Assembly (NCBI RefSeq): GCF_900299525.1
Contig: NZ_OMKA01000029.1
Span: forward strand, 765,970-829,969
Reading direction: 5' to 3'
From: Aquimarina sp. Aq78
Lineage (GTDB): Bacteria > Bacteroidota > Bacteroidia > Flavobacteriales > Flavobacteriaceae
DNA length: 64,000 nucleotides
Shown here: piece by piece, positions 1 to 8,380 of the stretch
How the letters are laid out: the number at the start of each line of letters is the position of its first letter
How positions within the stretch are numbered: position 1 is the stretch's first letter
Translations under genes and position numbers: made by a program
The notes under the pieces: generated by a model
What the model was told of the DNA's origin: nothing
Seen by the model: the letters and a program-made list of their open reading frames with translations, nothing else
Databases searched by the model: none

Positions 1-1
1 A

Positions 2-109
2 GGAAAAAAACGTGGCTGTAGCGGTGCTCCATGTAGCAAAGGAAAAAATGGCACATCTTGTTGTACAGGTGCTAGATGTATTGACAATGTATGTAGCTAC
101 CCTATCTAA
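2..109 (+). CDS. Cysteine-rich knottin-like peptide, 3' end only
   Basis: An open frame enters from the left edge and ends at TAA 107-109, giving the last 35 residues of a protein whose start lies outside the window. The visible part is basic and glycine-rich, with six cysteines spaced C-x4-C-x8-CC-x4-C-x4-C. That C-C-CC-C-C order is the framework of inhibitor-cystine-knot peptides. Two neighbours support a secreted disulfide peptide: a membrane protein with VKOR and thioredoxin CxxC modules (588) and a second small cysteine peptide with a double-glycine leader (2213). A leader on this peptide is expected but cannot be seen. The frame is open and framed by a hairpin downstream, so I believe it is real. 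Its activity (bacteriocin, toxin or signal) is unknown. Confidence 0.6.
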   Translation, partial: GKKRGCSGAPCSKGKNGTSCCTGARCIDNVCSYPI

Positions 110-159
110 AAAAACAATGTAGACTATATATAAAAGTTGCCACTTTTTAGTTAGGAAAA

Positions 160-191
160 AAGAGGATGAATTTCTAGAAATTCATCCTCTT
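160..191 (+). terminator. Perfect hairpin after the knottin-like peptide gene
   Basis: Two 14-nt arms, starting aagaggatg, are fully complementary around a 4-nt ctag centre. It lies 50 nt after the stop of the peptide gene. The run that follows (tata) is a poor U-tract, so it may act as a terminator or as a 3' stabilising hairpin. Confidence 0.5.
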
Positions 192-587
192 ATACCACAT
201 CTCTATTTACACAAACCCATCTTTTCTTTTAAAGAATCAACTACTTAATATGGATTTATACAACATTAATACTCTATTATGACTAATAAGAATAGCTGGT
301 TTTTAAAACTTAATAAAAGATTAACGATATTTTTATTATTAGACTGACCCAATTCAAAATATCATGTAAAATTTTATTTATCAATGTTTTACATTAAAAA
401 ATTAACAAAAAAAAACAGCCTTACTATGGTTTAACCATATATTTTTTGAGTTCAAAGCATTCCTTTTTACTCAATAAAATCTTTACTTTAGAGAAAATTA
501 TTTTCTGAAGTAAAATGACTTGTGGTATTTCTGTCATTAAGAATCAAAATACCACATAGTATACTAACAATACTAAGCCCGATACGC
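192..587. other. Intergenic region, no gene seen
   Basis: About 400 very AT-rich bases before the VKOR fusion gene. The longest plausible small frames are 16-22 codons and lack support. A 7-1-7 palindrome (tatggtt/aaccata, 425-439) followed by the near-consensus box ATTTTTTG (441-448) could be an operator and promoter for the downstream gene, but this is weak. Confidence 0.3.
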
Positions 588-2180
588 ATGAATAATACTA
601 TTGAAAAAATTGTGGAAAGTGTTTTGATCCAAAACAGGATTGGAAATTATACCAAAAAGGATTTGGAACTACAATTACAAATACATCCTAGCTATCCCAG
701 TTTTCAATCCATTACAGACACTTTAGATTATTTTGATATCGATAATATTGCTGTAGAAATTCCTATGGATGCTTTGGATCAACTGCCCAAAAGTTTTATT
801 TCATTAATAACGGTAGAAAATGCAGAGGAAATCGTTACGGTCATCAAAAAAAATGATAGTATCGAACTTAAGCATACCAGCCTAAAGAAAAAGAAATTCA
901 CTTTTAATGAATTTAAAGAAATCTGGATTCCCAAAGTAATTGCTGTTGAGTATAATGCAAAACAAAAACTTATTTCTAATCAATCTCTTATTCAAAACCT
1001 ATTATTTGTTGGATTGGTAGTTAGTTTAATTCTCGCTTTTTACGGAAGGTCTTGGGATATTAGTCAAATTCTCTTTTTACTGTTATCATTTACAGGAGTT
1101 GTTTTCAGTTTCTTTGCTGTACGAGAAAGCTTAGGAATACAGTCACAGGCTATGCATCAATTTTGTACATCGGTCGGAAATACAAACTGTGGAGAGGTTA
1201 TAAACAATAATAGTGGTAAACTTTTTAAGAATTTTTCTTTAGCCGATGCAGGGATAGTTTTCTTTGGTTCTATTTCATTATATCAAATACTTTATGGTTT
1301 CAATAGTATATTATTAGTCCCTTCATTAATAGGCATTCCTTTTATCTTATATTCTATTTATTCTCAAGCATTAATTGTAAAAAAGTGGTGCGCTGTATGT
1401 TTGACGATGGGTTCTATATCTATTGGATTAGCAATCATAGCTATACTTAATATTCCATTTAATATTGATATTTCGGCTGTTGTAAGTTTTATAATGCTCT
1501 CGTCTTTATTTGCTTTAGCCTATTTATACACCAAAGAAAAAGTAAAAGAAAATAAAAAATTTAAAGCAGATAACTTTAAGCTAAATCATTTCAAAAGAGA
1601 TGGGCAGATTTATAATCATTTGCTTAGTATTTCAGAAAAAATTGAAGATAATTCGACAATCCCAAATGAAATTATTTTAGGTAACCCTAATGCAAGTTTT
1701 AAAATTATTAGTCTTACCAATCCTATGTGCGGGTATTGCAAAGACGCTTTTGAGGCCTACACACGTGTTTTAAAAGCTATGGGGGATAAACTTCAAATTA
1801 GTATTCGTTTAAACGTCAAAACAGATGATACTAGTGATAAAGCCACACAAATAGCTCTTATTCTTTTAGAAATATATTATAGTAAGGGGCCAGATGAGTT
1901 TATTGTTGCCTACAACAAGTGGTTTGCAGACAGAACTCATAGTAAATGGATAAAAGAATATGGTATCCCTCAAGATAACCAAAACCATCTTGAAGTTTTG
2001 AAAAAACAATCTGAATGGGCGCGAAAAAATGATCTCTATTATACTCCTGCATCACTTATTAATACTACGTTATATCCTAAAAAGTATAATTATAGTGAGT
2101 TTTTCTACTTTATGAGTATGATGACAGAAAATCAAGAAGATACCATTTCTGAGGTTCAGGAACCTCTTGAAACTGAATAA
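588..2180 (+). CDS. C39-like / VKOR / thioredoxin fusion membrane protein
   Basis: A 530-aa disulfide-forming membrane protein. Residues 1-110 resemble a C39 bacteriocin-peptidase domain but contain no cysteine, so they are probably a substrate-binding relic. A multi-pass membrane region (about 125-310) is a vitamin K epoxide reductase fold with C193 and C201 in the loop and the redox pair C268-x2-C271. After a lysine-rich linker comes a periplasmic thioredoxin/DsbA-like domain with C381-G-Y-C384. VKOR would reoxidise the thioredoxin domain using quinone, and that domain would oxidise secreted substrates. Small cysteine peptides on both sides (2-109 and 2213-2383) are the obvious substrates. 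I chose ATG 588 over an in-frame ATG at 522 because the extra 22 residues are outside the conserved domain. The matching C39 ABC exporter is not in the window and may lie to the left. Confidence 0.85.
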   Translation: MNNTIEKIVESVLIQNRIGNYTKKDLELQLQIHPSYPSFQSITDTLDYFDIDNIAVEIPMDALDQLPKSFISLITVENAEEIVTVIKKNDSIELKHTSLKKKKFTFNEFKEIWIPKVIAVEYNAKQKLISNQSLIQNLLFVGLVVSLILAFYGRSWDISQILFLLLSFTGVVFSFFAVRESLGIQSQAMHQFCTSVGNTNCGEVINNNSGKLFKNFSLADAGIVFFGSISLYQILYGFNSILLVPSLIGIPFILYSIYSQALIVKKWCAVCLTMGSISIGLAIIAILNIPFNIDISAVVSFIMLSSLFALAYLYTKEKVKENKKFKADNFKLNHFKRDGQIYNHLLSISEKIEDNSTIPNEIILGNPNASFKIISLTNPMCGYCKDAFEAYTRVLKAMGDKLQISIRLNVKTDDTSDKATQIALILLEIYYSKGPDEFIVAYNKWFADRTHSKWIKEYGIPQDNQNHLEVLKKQSEWARKNDLYYTPASLINTTLYPKKYNYSEFFYFMSMMTENQEDTISEVQEPLETE

Positions 2181-2212
2181 CAAAAAAATCTTTAACCTTA
2201 AAACCTATTGAT

Positions 2213-2383
2213 ATGAATCAGATTTCAAAATTGAAAGATGCTAAACATCTTTCTAAAGAACAACAAAAAGACATAGCAGGAGGAATAACTCCTCTAATTT
2301 TTAAGAGAAAAGGTTGCAACCCTGCCTTAAGTTGCTGTTATCATAACGGAACTACATGGGTGCAAGGACCACCTTGTTTCTAA
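2213..2383 (+). CDS. Double-glycine leader peptide with four cysteines
   Basis: A 56-aa peptide 32 nt after the VKOR fusion gene, so probably co-transcribed. The N-terminal half is a typical Bacteroidota leader with LSKEQQKDIAGG, cleavage being expected after G24. The 32-residue core starts with a hydrophobic and basic stretch and holds cysteines at 35, 41, 42 and 55 (C-x5-CC-x12-C), with a Pro-Pro before the last one. This fits an exported peptide matured by a C39-type transporter and carrying two disulfides. No modifying enzyme other than the oxidase is visible. Function is unknown; an antimicrobial or signalling peptide is possible. It differs in length and cysteine pattern from the peptide at the left edge, so the locus makes at least two distinct products. 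Confidence 0.8.
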   Translation: MNQISKLKDAKHLSKEQQKDIAGGITPLIFKRKGCNPALSCCYHNGTTWVQGPPCF

Positions 2384-2417
2384 AAAAAAACGGAAATCAA
2401 AATTAAAAGCAGTAAAT

Positions 2418-2453
2418 CGTGTTGAGTATATAATGCTCAACACGGTTTTTATT
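2418..2453 (+). terminator. Rho-independent terminator after the peptide cassette
   Basis: Nine-nt perfect arms (cgtgttgag 2418-2426 / ctcaacacg 2436-2444) with a 9-nt loop, followed by GTTTTTATTTT. It ends the plus-strand peptide cassette and lies 2 nt beyond the end of the convergent permease gene, so it may serve both strands. Confidence 0.85.
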
Positions 2454-2455
2454 TT

Positions 2456-3568
2456 CTACCCTTTCACGTCTAATGCATCTCGAAGTGCATTTCCTATTAG
2501 CATAAATGCCATTACCAGACTCATAATCCCTAATCCAGGGATAATTGCAAGATATGCTTTACCTAAGATAATATAAGAATAATGATCTTTGATCATCGCT
2601 CCCCAGCTTGGCATTGGCGGTTGCGCTCCTATTCCTAGAAAACTCAAACCGCTTTCGATAAGTATAGCTCCTGCAAAATTTGCTGCAGAAATCACAATTA
2701 CTGGTGCTAAACTATTAGGTAGTATATGTTTTGTAATAATTCTAAAGTTGGTAAAACCTAATGATTTTGCAGCAGTCACGTATTGCATCTGTTTTACACT
2801 TAATACCTGCCCTCTAACCACACGAGCTACTTCTACCCACATTGTTAACCCAACGGCAATAAAAACCTGCCAAAAACCCTTTCCTAAGGCCAAAGTAATG
2901 GCAATAACTAATAATAAAGTAGGTATAGACCAGGTAACATTTATTAACCACATGATCATGGTATCTACTTTACCTCCATAATATCCAGCGATAGCCCCTA
3001 ATGATATCCCCAGAATTAGAGAAATTAACACAGCCACAAAGCCTATAGAAAATGAAATCCTAATACCGACCAGCATTCTACTTAACAAGTCTCTTCCGTA
3101 TTTATCGGTACCTAAAATAAAGGTTTGTGTTTTTATATAGGTATCGGTTATTTCTTGTGATGTTAACCCTTTAGGGAAACGTTCAAACTTGATTTCTTTT
3201 GACAGTTCTATAACCTCTCCTTCACTGTAAGGAGAAATTTCTATTGTATTATTTTGTAGGGTATATCGATCAATAGGGATTTCTGTATCTGTATTTTTCT
3301 CTCCAAAAAAGATTTTACTTAAAAAGGATTGATCAGACACGTCTTGGGAAGGAATAGTGAGCATTTTAACTTCAAACCCAGGAGGTTTAGAATGAATCGA
3401 TAAATGCATCTGATTTGCATTCTGAGAATTATCAGGAGCCAATACATAAGCAAAAACCGCTATAATTGCACAAAGAACAATAAAATAAAAACTCAAGACG
3501 CCCCAAAAATTCTTTTTGAATTTTTGGAGCGCCAGTATACTTAAAGAGTTTGATTTTTCTTTGGGCAT
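2456..3568 (-). CDS. OppC/DppC-like ABC transporter permease
   Basis: A 370-aa inner-membrane permease of the oligopeptide/nickel ABC family (BPD_transp_1). An N-terminal cytoplasmic stretch and first membrane helix (about 22-43) are followed by a roughly 100-residue extracytoplasmic insert. Next come LGTDKYGRDLLSR, the hallmark before the permease core, and about five more helices including the SLSFLGIGAQPP region. It starts 9 nt after the stop of the Prc protease gene and is presumably co-transcribed with it. No OppB, ATPase or binding protein lies nearby, so it is an orphan subunit here, with partners elsewhere. The family is certain; the substrate is not, with peptides the default guess. 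Confidence 0.85.
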   Translation of the reverse strand: MPKEKSNSLSILALQKFKKNFWGVLSFYFIVLCAIIAVFAYVLAPDNSQNANQMHLSIHSKPPGFEVKMLTIPSQDVSDQSFLSKIFFGEKNTDTEIPIDRYTLQNNTIEISPYSEGEVIELSKEIKFERFPKGLTSQEITDTYIKTQTFILGTDKYGRDLLSRMLVGIRISFSIGFVAVLISLILGISLGAIAGYYGGKVDTMIMWLINVTWSIPTLLLVIAITLALGKGFWQVFIAVGLTMWVEVARVVRGQVLSVKQMQYVTAAKSLGFTNFRIITKHILPNSLAPVIVISAANFAGAILIESGLSFLGIGAQPPMPSWGAMIKDHYSYIILGKAYLAIIPGLGIMSLVMAFMLIGNALRDALDVKG

Positions 3569-3577
3569 TAATATGTA

Positions 3578-5713
3578 TTAATTCTTTACCGTAAGTGGAT
3601 TTTTAGATCTTCGAATGTTATTGATTTTTAAATCTTCAAGAACACTAATCGCCTCTTCTACATAAACATCTTTACTAAGGCTTTTATGCCATCTTTTTCT
3701 TTTCTCTGATAGAATCGAATCCTTTTTCATCAATTCTTTTTCATAAGGTAAAGATTGAAAAGTTAAATTGGTCTTATAATCACTAATCGCATCAAAACGC
3801 TCTGCTTGTTTCTCGTTAAGTGCAATATTTAACTTATACTTACTAAACTGTAAAGAATATTTGTTTATATCTCTTTTTTGTCTAACCCACTTTGCATTTT
3901 CTTCAATTAATTTTAATTGATCATTTTTAGACATTCTTTCTTTACTATTATTGATTGTTTGATCAAAATCGATATAGCCATCCCAAAGATCATAATCAGC
4001 AGCAGCTATTTTATCCCATGGTAGTGGGTTTTCCTGATCTTTTTCACCAATATCAATATAACTATAACGATCTGGAACTACAACATCACTTTTTACTCCT
4101 TCTAACTGTGTAGAACCTCCATTAACTCTATAAAACTTTTGAGTAGTAAGCTTTAAGGCTCCCAGATCTCCAAAATCATTACTGCGCATCCATCTATTAA
4201 GATCCATTACGTTTTGAACAGTTCCTTTACCATACGTTTGTTTACTCCCTATAATGATTGCTCTTTTATAGTCTTGCATAGCCGCAGCCAATATTTCTGA
4301 AGCAGAAGCAGATAATTCATTTACCAAAATAACTAATGGACCATCCCAAAGTATATTTCTGTCCTTATCACTTAAAACCTCTGGAGATTCTCCTTTTGTT
4401 CTAACTTGTACTATTGGACCTTTTTCAATAAATAATCCTGCAATATCTACTACAGTTTGTAAAGAACCTCCACCATTATCTCGTAAGTCAATTACCAGAC
4501 CATCCATATCTTGTTCTTTAAGACGGATAATTTCTTGTTTTACATCTTTGGCAGCATTGCGTTGATTATAATCTTGCATATTAAAATAAAACTTTGGTAA
4601 ATTAACAATCCCAAATGTTTTATCATTCTTTTTAACTGTAGATGATTTTGCATAAGTCTCTTCGAGCTCTACAACATCTCTAACAATTTCTATAATCTTT
4701 ATAGTACCATCAACCTTTTTTACTGTTAGCATTACTTTTGTGCCCTTTGGGCCCTTAATTAAACTTACAGCATCATCAAGACGCATTCCAACAATGCTAA
4801 CAGGCTCTTCTTCATCTTCCTGCTTTACTTTCATGATAAGATCTCCAACTTCAACTTCATTACCTCTCCATGCAGGACCTCCAGAAATGATTTCTATTAT
4901 TTTTACATTATCATTTTTCTTTTGCAATCTGGCTCCGATTCCCTCTAACTTTCCCGACATTGCAATATCAAATCTATCTTTATCCTGAGGTGCAAAATAA
5001 TAGGTATGAGGATCAAATTCTTCTACAATAGAATTGATATATATCGAAAACCAGTCTTTTCGTTCTAAATCATCAGCAAATTCAAAATATTCTTTTAGTG
5101 AAGTTTTTGTGATTTCACGAGATTCTTTTTCTAAAACAATCGAAGTTTTACGGCTATAATTACTGTTTTTGGTAACAGAATCTATTTGCTCTTCAACTTT
5201 ATCATAATAGCTAGATAATGCATTAAATTTAAGTTGCAATCTCCAACGATCTTTCATTTGACTTTTACTCTCTACATAAGGTAAGTTTTCATAATTTGTA
5301 TCGATACTTTCGTCTTTCTCAAAGTTAAAAGGTTGTTCCAAAATTTCTTTATGTAACGTTCTAGCCTCTGCCATTCGCTGTTGCAAACGATCATAAGTTA
5401 GATTAAAGAAAGTAATTTCTTTATTTCTGATTTCGTCATCAATCAGTTTTTCAAACTTCTTAAATTCTTCAATATCACTTTTATAAAAATATCGTTTCAG
5501 AGGATCTAAGGCATCAACATAATCAGAGAAAACTTCCTTAGAAAAATCATCATTTATATCCTTTGCATCATAATGCCCTTTACCTAAGACATAACTTATT
5601 AAATCAATTAGCAATTTATCTTTATCAGGATCATTTTCAACCTTTGTGGTAAAACTGCAAGAAGCTGCCGAAACGATCACGGTAAGCATCAAAATCAAAA
5701 AACTCTTTTTCAT
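3578..5713 (-). CDS. prc: Carboxy-terminal processing protease Prc/Tsp (S41)
   Basis: A 711-aa periplasmic tail-specific protease. The signal peptide ends in SAASC at about residue 19, so it may be a lipoprotein. The N-terminal helical region is followed by a PDZ domain (about 250-340), then the S41 core. The Ser-Lys dyad is S470 (in ELSASASEI) and K496 (in YGKGTVQ), with Q500 nearby; S470 is assigned by alignment to E. coli Prc from memory, allowing a one-residue insertion. A C-terminal DUF3340-like helical region completes the long Tsp type. The likely role is degradation of misfolded or tagged periplasmic proteins and control of peptidoglycan hydrolases. It is first in an operon with the OppC-like permease (9-nt gap) and diverges from surE. 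Confidence 0.93.
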   Translation of the reverse strand: MKKSFLILMLTVIVSAASCSFTTKVENDPDKDKLLIDLISYVLGKGHYDAKDINDDFSKEVFSDYVDALDPLKRYFYKSDIEEFKKFEKLIDDEIRNKEITFFNLTYDRLQQRMAEARTLHKEILEQPFNFEKDESIDTNYENLPYVESKSQMKDRWRLQLKFNALSSYYDKVEEQIDSVTKNSNYSRKTSIVLEKESREITKTSLKEYFEFADDLERKDWFSIYINSIVEEFDPHTYYFAPQDKDRFDIAMSGKLEGIGARLQKKNDNVKIIEIISGGPAWRGNEVEVGDLIMKVKQEDEEEPVSIVGMRLDDAVSLIKGPKGTKVMLTVKKVDGTIKIIEIVRDVVELEETYAKSSTVKKNDKTFGIVNLPKFYFNMQDYNQRNAAKDVKQEIIRLKEQDMDGLVIDLRDNGGGSLQTVVDIAGLFIEKGPIVQVRTKGESPEVLSDKDRNILWDGPLVILVNELSASASEILAAAMQDYKRAIIIGSKQTYGKGTVQNVMDLNRWMRSNDFGDLGALKLTTQKFYRVNGGSTQLEGVKSDVVVPDRYSYIDIGEKDQENPLPWDKIAAADYDLWDGYIDFDQTINNSKERMSKNDQLKLIEENAKWVRQKRDINKYSLQFSKYKLNIALNEKQAERFDAISDYKTNLTFQSLPYEKELMKKDSILSEKRKRWHKSLSKDVYVEEAISVLEDLKINNIRRSKNPLTVKN

Positions 5714-5971
5714 ACGCTCATTTAATTTAGGGATTCAAGGCAAAATACATTAAAAATCGTGCCAATAACACGTAATAATACTAAATTTTTCTTAAATGAG
5801 CTAATATTATTTCTTACTCTTTATTCTTGTAAAATTCCATCTGTTCATATTTATAGTTTTATAATTTTTTAATGAAATATTTATCATTACTCTTTTAGTA
5901 GATAATGACTTTTTAGGAATTCTTATTTCGTATAAAAAAAGTGTATTTTTACAGTCGTAAAATTTTAAGCT

Positions 5972-6754
5972 ATGCCGCAAAAAAGACCACTAATTTTAGT
6001 CACTAATGATGATGGGGTTACTGCCCCTGGAATACGTGCACTTATAGATGTTATGAATGAAATTGGTGATGTTGTGGTAGTTGCCCCAGATAGTCCGCAA
6101 AGCGGAATGGGTCACGCTATAACAATTAATAGCACTCTCTATTGTGATCCTGTTGTTATTAATAAAAATGCTCCACAAAAAGAATATAGTTGTTCGGGTA
6201 CTCCTGTAGATTGCGTAAAAATGGCATCTCGTGAAATCCTTGACAGGAAACCTGATTTATGCGTAAGTGGGATTAACCATGGCTCAAACTCAGCAATTAA
6301 TGTAATCTACTCGGGTACAATGAGTGCCGCCGTCGAAGCAGGCATTGAAGGAATTCCTGCTATTGGGTTTTCATTACTTGATTATAGTATGGATGCAAAT
6401 TTTGAGCCTTCGAAGAAATATGTGAAAATTATTGTAGAAAATGTCCTCAAAAACGGGTTACCAAAAGGAGTAGTTCTTAATGTGAATATTCCAAAATTAA
6501 TCGAAGAAGACATAAAAGGTGTAAAAATATGTCGCCAGGCGAATGCCCATTGGGTAGAAGAGTTTGACAAGAGAATAAACCCTATGGGGCGAGAATATTA
6601 CTGGCTTTCTGGTGAATTTATTAACGAGGATAAGGGTGAAGATACTGATGAATGGGCACTACATCACGGCTACATCTCTATAGTACCTACTCAATTTGAT
6701 CTTACTGCTCATCACTTTATACAAGAACTAAACAACTGGTCTTTACATGATTAA
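5972..6754 (+). CDS. surE: 5'/3'-nucleotidase SurE
   Basis: A 260-aa metal-dependent nucleoside monophosphate phosphatase. It begins with LVTNDDGVTAPGI, the acidic metal-binding signature of SurE. S45 and G46 of the PQSGMGHA loop and N103 in GINHGSN complete the active site. The length is normal. Its last 8 nt overlap the start of the next small membrane protein, so the two are translationally coupled; lpxB lies just beyond, an arrangement I recall as common in flavobacteria. The role is housekeeping nucleotide balance and stress survival. Confidence 0.95.
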   Translation: MPQKRPLILVTNDDGVTAPGIRALIDVMNEIGDVVVVAPDSPQSGMGHAITINSTLYCDPVVINKNAPQKEYSCSGTPVDCVKMASREILDRKPDLCVSGINHGSNSAINVIYSGTMSAAVEAGIEGIPAIGFSLLDYSMDANFEPSKKYVKIIVENVLKNGLPKGVVLNVNIPKLIEEDIKGVKICRQANAHWVEEFDKRINPMGREYYWLSGEFINEDKGEDTDEWALHHGYISIVPTQFDLTAHHFIQELNNWSLHD

Positions 6755-7043
6755 AAAAGAGATTTTTATTGGTTTTACAATCGGCTTATTTGTGAATGCT
6801 ATAGGATTTATCTTATGCGTATTTATTTTTTCTGCACTAAGCTCTCAGGGATTATCATTTACTGAAATGGTAAAAGCTTCTGCAGAGAATGACTCTTTAG
6901 GAAGCTTAATTGCTTTAGGAGCGATGCCTAATCTAATTGTTTTCTTTCTTTTTTTAAGAAAAAATAATATATATCGAGCTCGTGGCGTGCTTCTTGCTAC
7001 GCTTATTGCGGCTATTTGTATTGCAATTAGTAAATTTGGATGA
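6747..7043 (+). CDS. Small membrane protein
   Basis: A 98-aa protein with three or four hydrophobic helices, overlapping the end of surE by 8 nt. The sequence is a plain membrane pattern (KKEIFIGFTIGLFVNAIGF at the start, then another helix after a short polar loop) without catalytic motifs. The coupling to surE and position before lpxB suggest a conserved envelope neighbour, but no function can be read. Confidence 0.75.
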   Translation: MIKKEIFIGFTIGLFVNAIGFILCVFIFSALSSQGLSFTEMVKASAENDSLGSLIALGAMPNLIVFFLFLRKNNIYRARGVLLATLIAAICIAISKFG

Positions 7044-7118
7044 TCTTAAAAACATAATATCATATTTTTTAGATAAAATCGGTAAAATAAATGTTAGTTT
7101 TCGATACTTCGGAAACGT

Positions 7119-7126
7119 TAAATTTG
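7119..7126 (+). promoter_or_regulatory. Candidate -7 box (TAAATTTG) upstream of lpxB
   Basis: Exact match to the Bacteroidota -7 consensus TAnnTTTG, about 135 nt before the lpxB start. The -33 element is not clear, so lpxB may have its own promoter besides read-through from surE. Confidence 0.4.
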
Positions 7127-7260
7127 TAGTTGTTCGATATTTTATCTGCCCTTAAGAAAATTAAAAAACATGAAACGAGCATGCTAAAAGCTTTATCACT
7201 CCAAAGGAATGATTAATAGCGAACAGCATGTGACTTTTGAAAAATAGTAAATATAAACAC

Positions 7261-8376
7261 ATGAAATACTACCTCATCGCGGGAGAAGCATCTGGGGATT
7301 TGCACGGTGCAAATCTTATGAAATCAATTCTTAAAGAGGATCCTCAAGCAGAATTCAGATTCTGGGGTGGAGATCTTATGCAGGCTGTTGGTGGCTCGAT
7401 GGTTAAACACTATAAAGATTTAGCATTTATGGGGTTTATAGAAGTTTTATTAAATTTGTTTACCATTCTTAGAAATCTAAAACTTTGTAAACGAGATATT
7501 ACAAGTTTTCAGCCAGATGCGATTGTTTTTATAGATTATCCGGGATTTAATTTGCGTATTGCAGAATGGGCAAAAGAAAAAGGATTCAGGACACATTACT
7601 ATATTTCTCCTCAGATATGGGCATGGAAAGAAGGGAGAATAAAATCTATCAAGCGATGTGTTGATATGATGTATGTAATTCTACCGTTTGAAAAATCTTT
7701 TTATGAGGATAAACATGAATTTCCGGTTCAATTTGTAGGGCATCCATTAATTGATGCTATTGCAGATCATAAGCAAATTATGCCCGAAAATTTTAAGGCT
7801 GAACATAATTTGGACGATCGCCCTATTATTGCCATACTTCCTGGAAGCAGAAAACAAGAAATTCGTAAAATGCTTGAGGTTATGCTTACTGTTGTAGATG
7901 ATTTCCCTAATTATCAGTTTGTCATTGCAGGTGCACCAAGCCAGGAAACTTCTTTTTATGCTCCTTTTATTAAAAAACAAGGAGTTCACTTAATTATGAA
8001 TCGAACATATGACTTATTAAGTCTTAGTAATGCTGCCTTAGTAACTTCGGGTACTGCAACTCTAGAAACCGCCTTGTTTAAAGTACCAGAAGTTGTATGC
8101 TATAAAGGAAGCTATATTTCTTATCAAATTGCAAAACGAGTTATTAGTCTTGACTATATTTCTTTGGTAAATCTAATTATGGATAAACCAGTTGTAACCG
8201 AATTAATACAGAATGAATTTAATCCTAAAAGACTCAAGGAAGAACTTACTATAATAATTGACGATTATAAAAGAGCCGTTATGTTTTTGGATTATTATGA
8301 TCTCGAAAAAAAACTGGGTGGTAGAGGAGCCAATGATAAAACCGCAAAATTAATTGTGGAGTCTATAAAAAACTGA
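7261..8376 (+). CDS. lpxB: Lipid-A-disaccharide synthase
   Basis: A 371-aa GT19 glycosyltransferase that joins UDP-2,3-diacylglucosamine and lipid X to make the lipid A disaccharide at the inner membrane face. The N-terminus YYLIAGEASGDLHGANLM is the LpxB signature, and FVGHPLID, ILPGSRKQEI and TSGTATLE are further family motifs. I start it at ATG 7261; the longer frame would begin at a TTG eight codons upstream with no family similarity. The gene ends 4 nt before the end of the convergent hybrid kinase. Confidence 0.95.
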   Translation: MKYYLIAGEASGDLHGANLMKSILKEDPQAEFRFWGGDLMQAVGGSMVKHYKDLAFMGFIEVLLNLFTILRNLKLCKRDITSFQPDAIVFIDYPGFNLRIAEWAKEKGFRTHYYISPQIWAWKEGRIKSIKRCVDMMYVILPFEKSFYEDKHEFPVQFVGHPLIDAIADHKQIMPENFKAEHNLDDRPIIAILPGSRKQEIRKMLEVMLTVVDDFPNYQFVIAGAPSQETSFYAPFIKKQGVHLIMNRTYDLLSLSNAALVTSGTATLETALFKVPEVVCYKGSYISYQIAKRVISLDYISLVNLIMDKPVVTELIQNEFNPKRLKEELTIIIDDYKRAVMFLDYYDLEKKLGGRGANDKTAKLIVESIKN

Positions 8377-8380
8377 TTTT

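Noticed and set aside
279..347. 22-codon frame (MTNKNSWFLKL...) upstream of the VKOR fusion gene
   Set aside because: No ribosome-binding context, no leader motif and no cysteines; consistent with chance in AT-rich DNA.
2589..2981. 130-codon plus-strand frame inside the OppC-like gene
   Set aside because: It is the complement shadow of a clearly conserved permease coding region.
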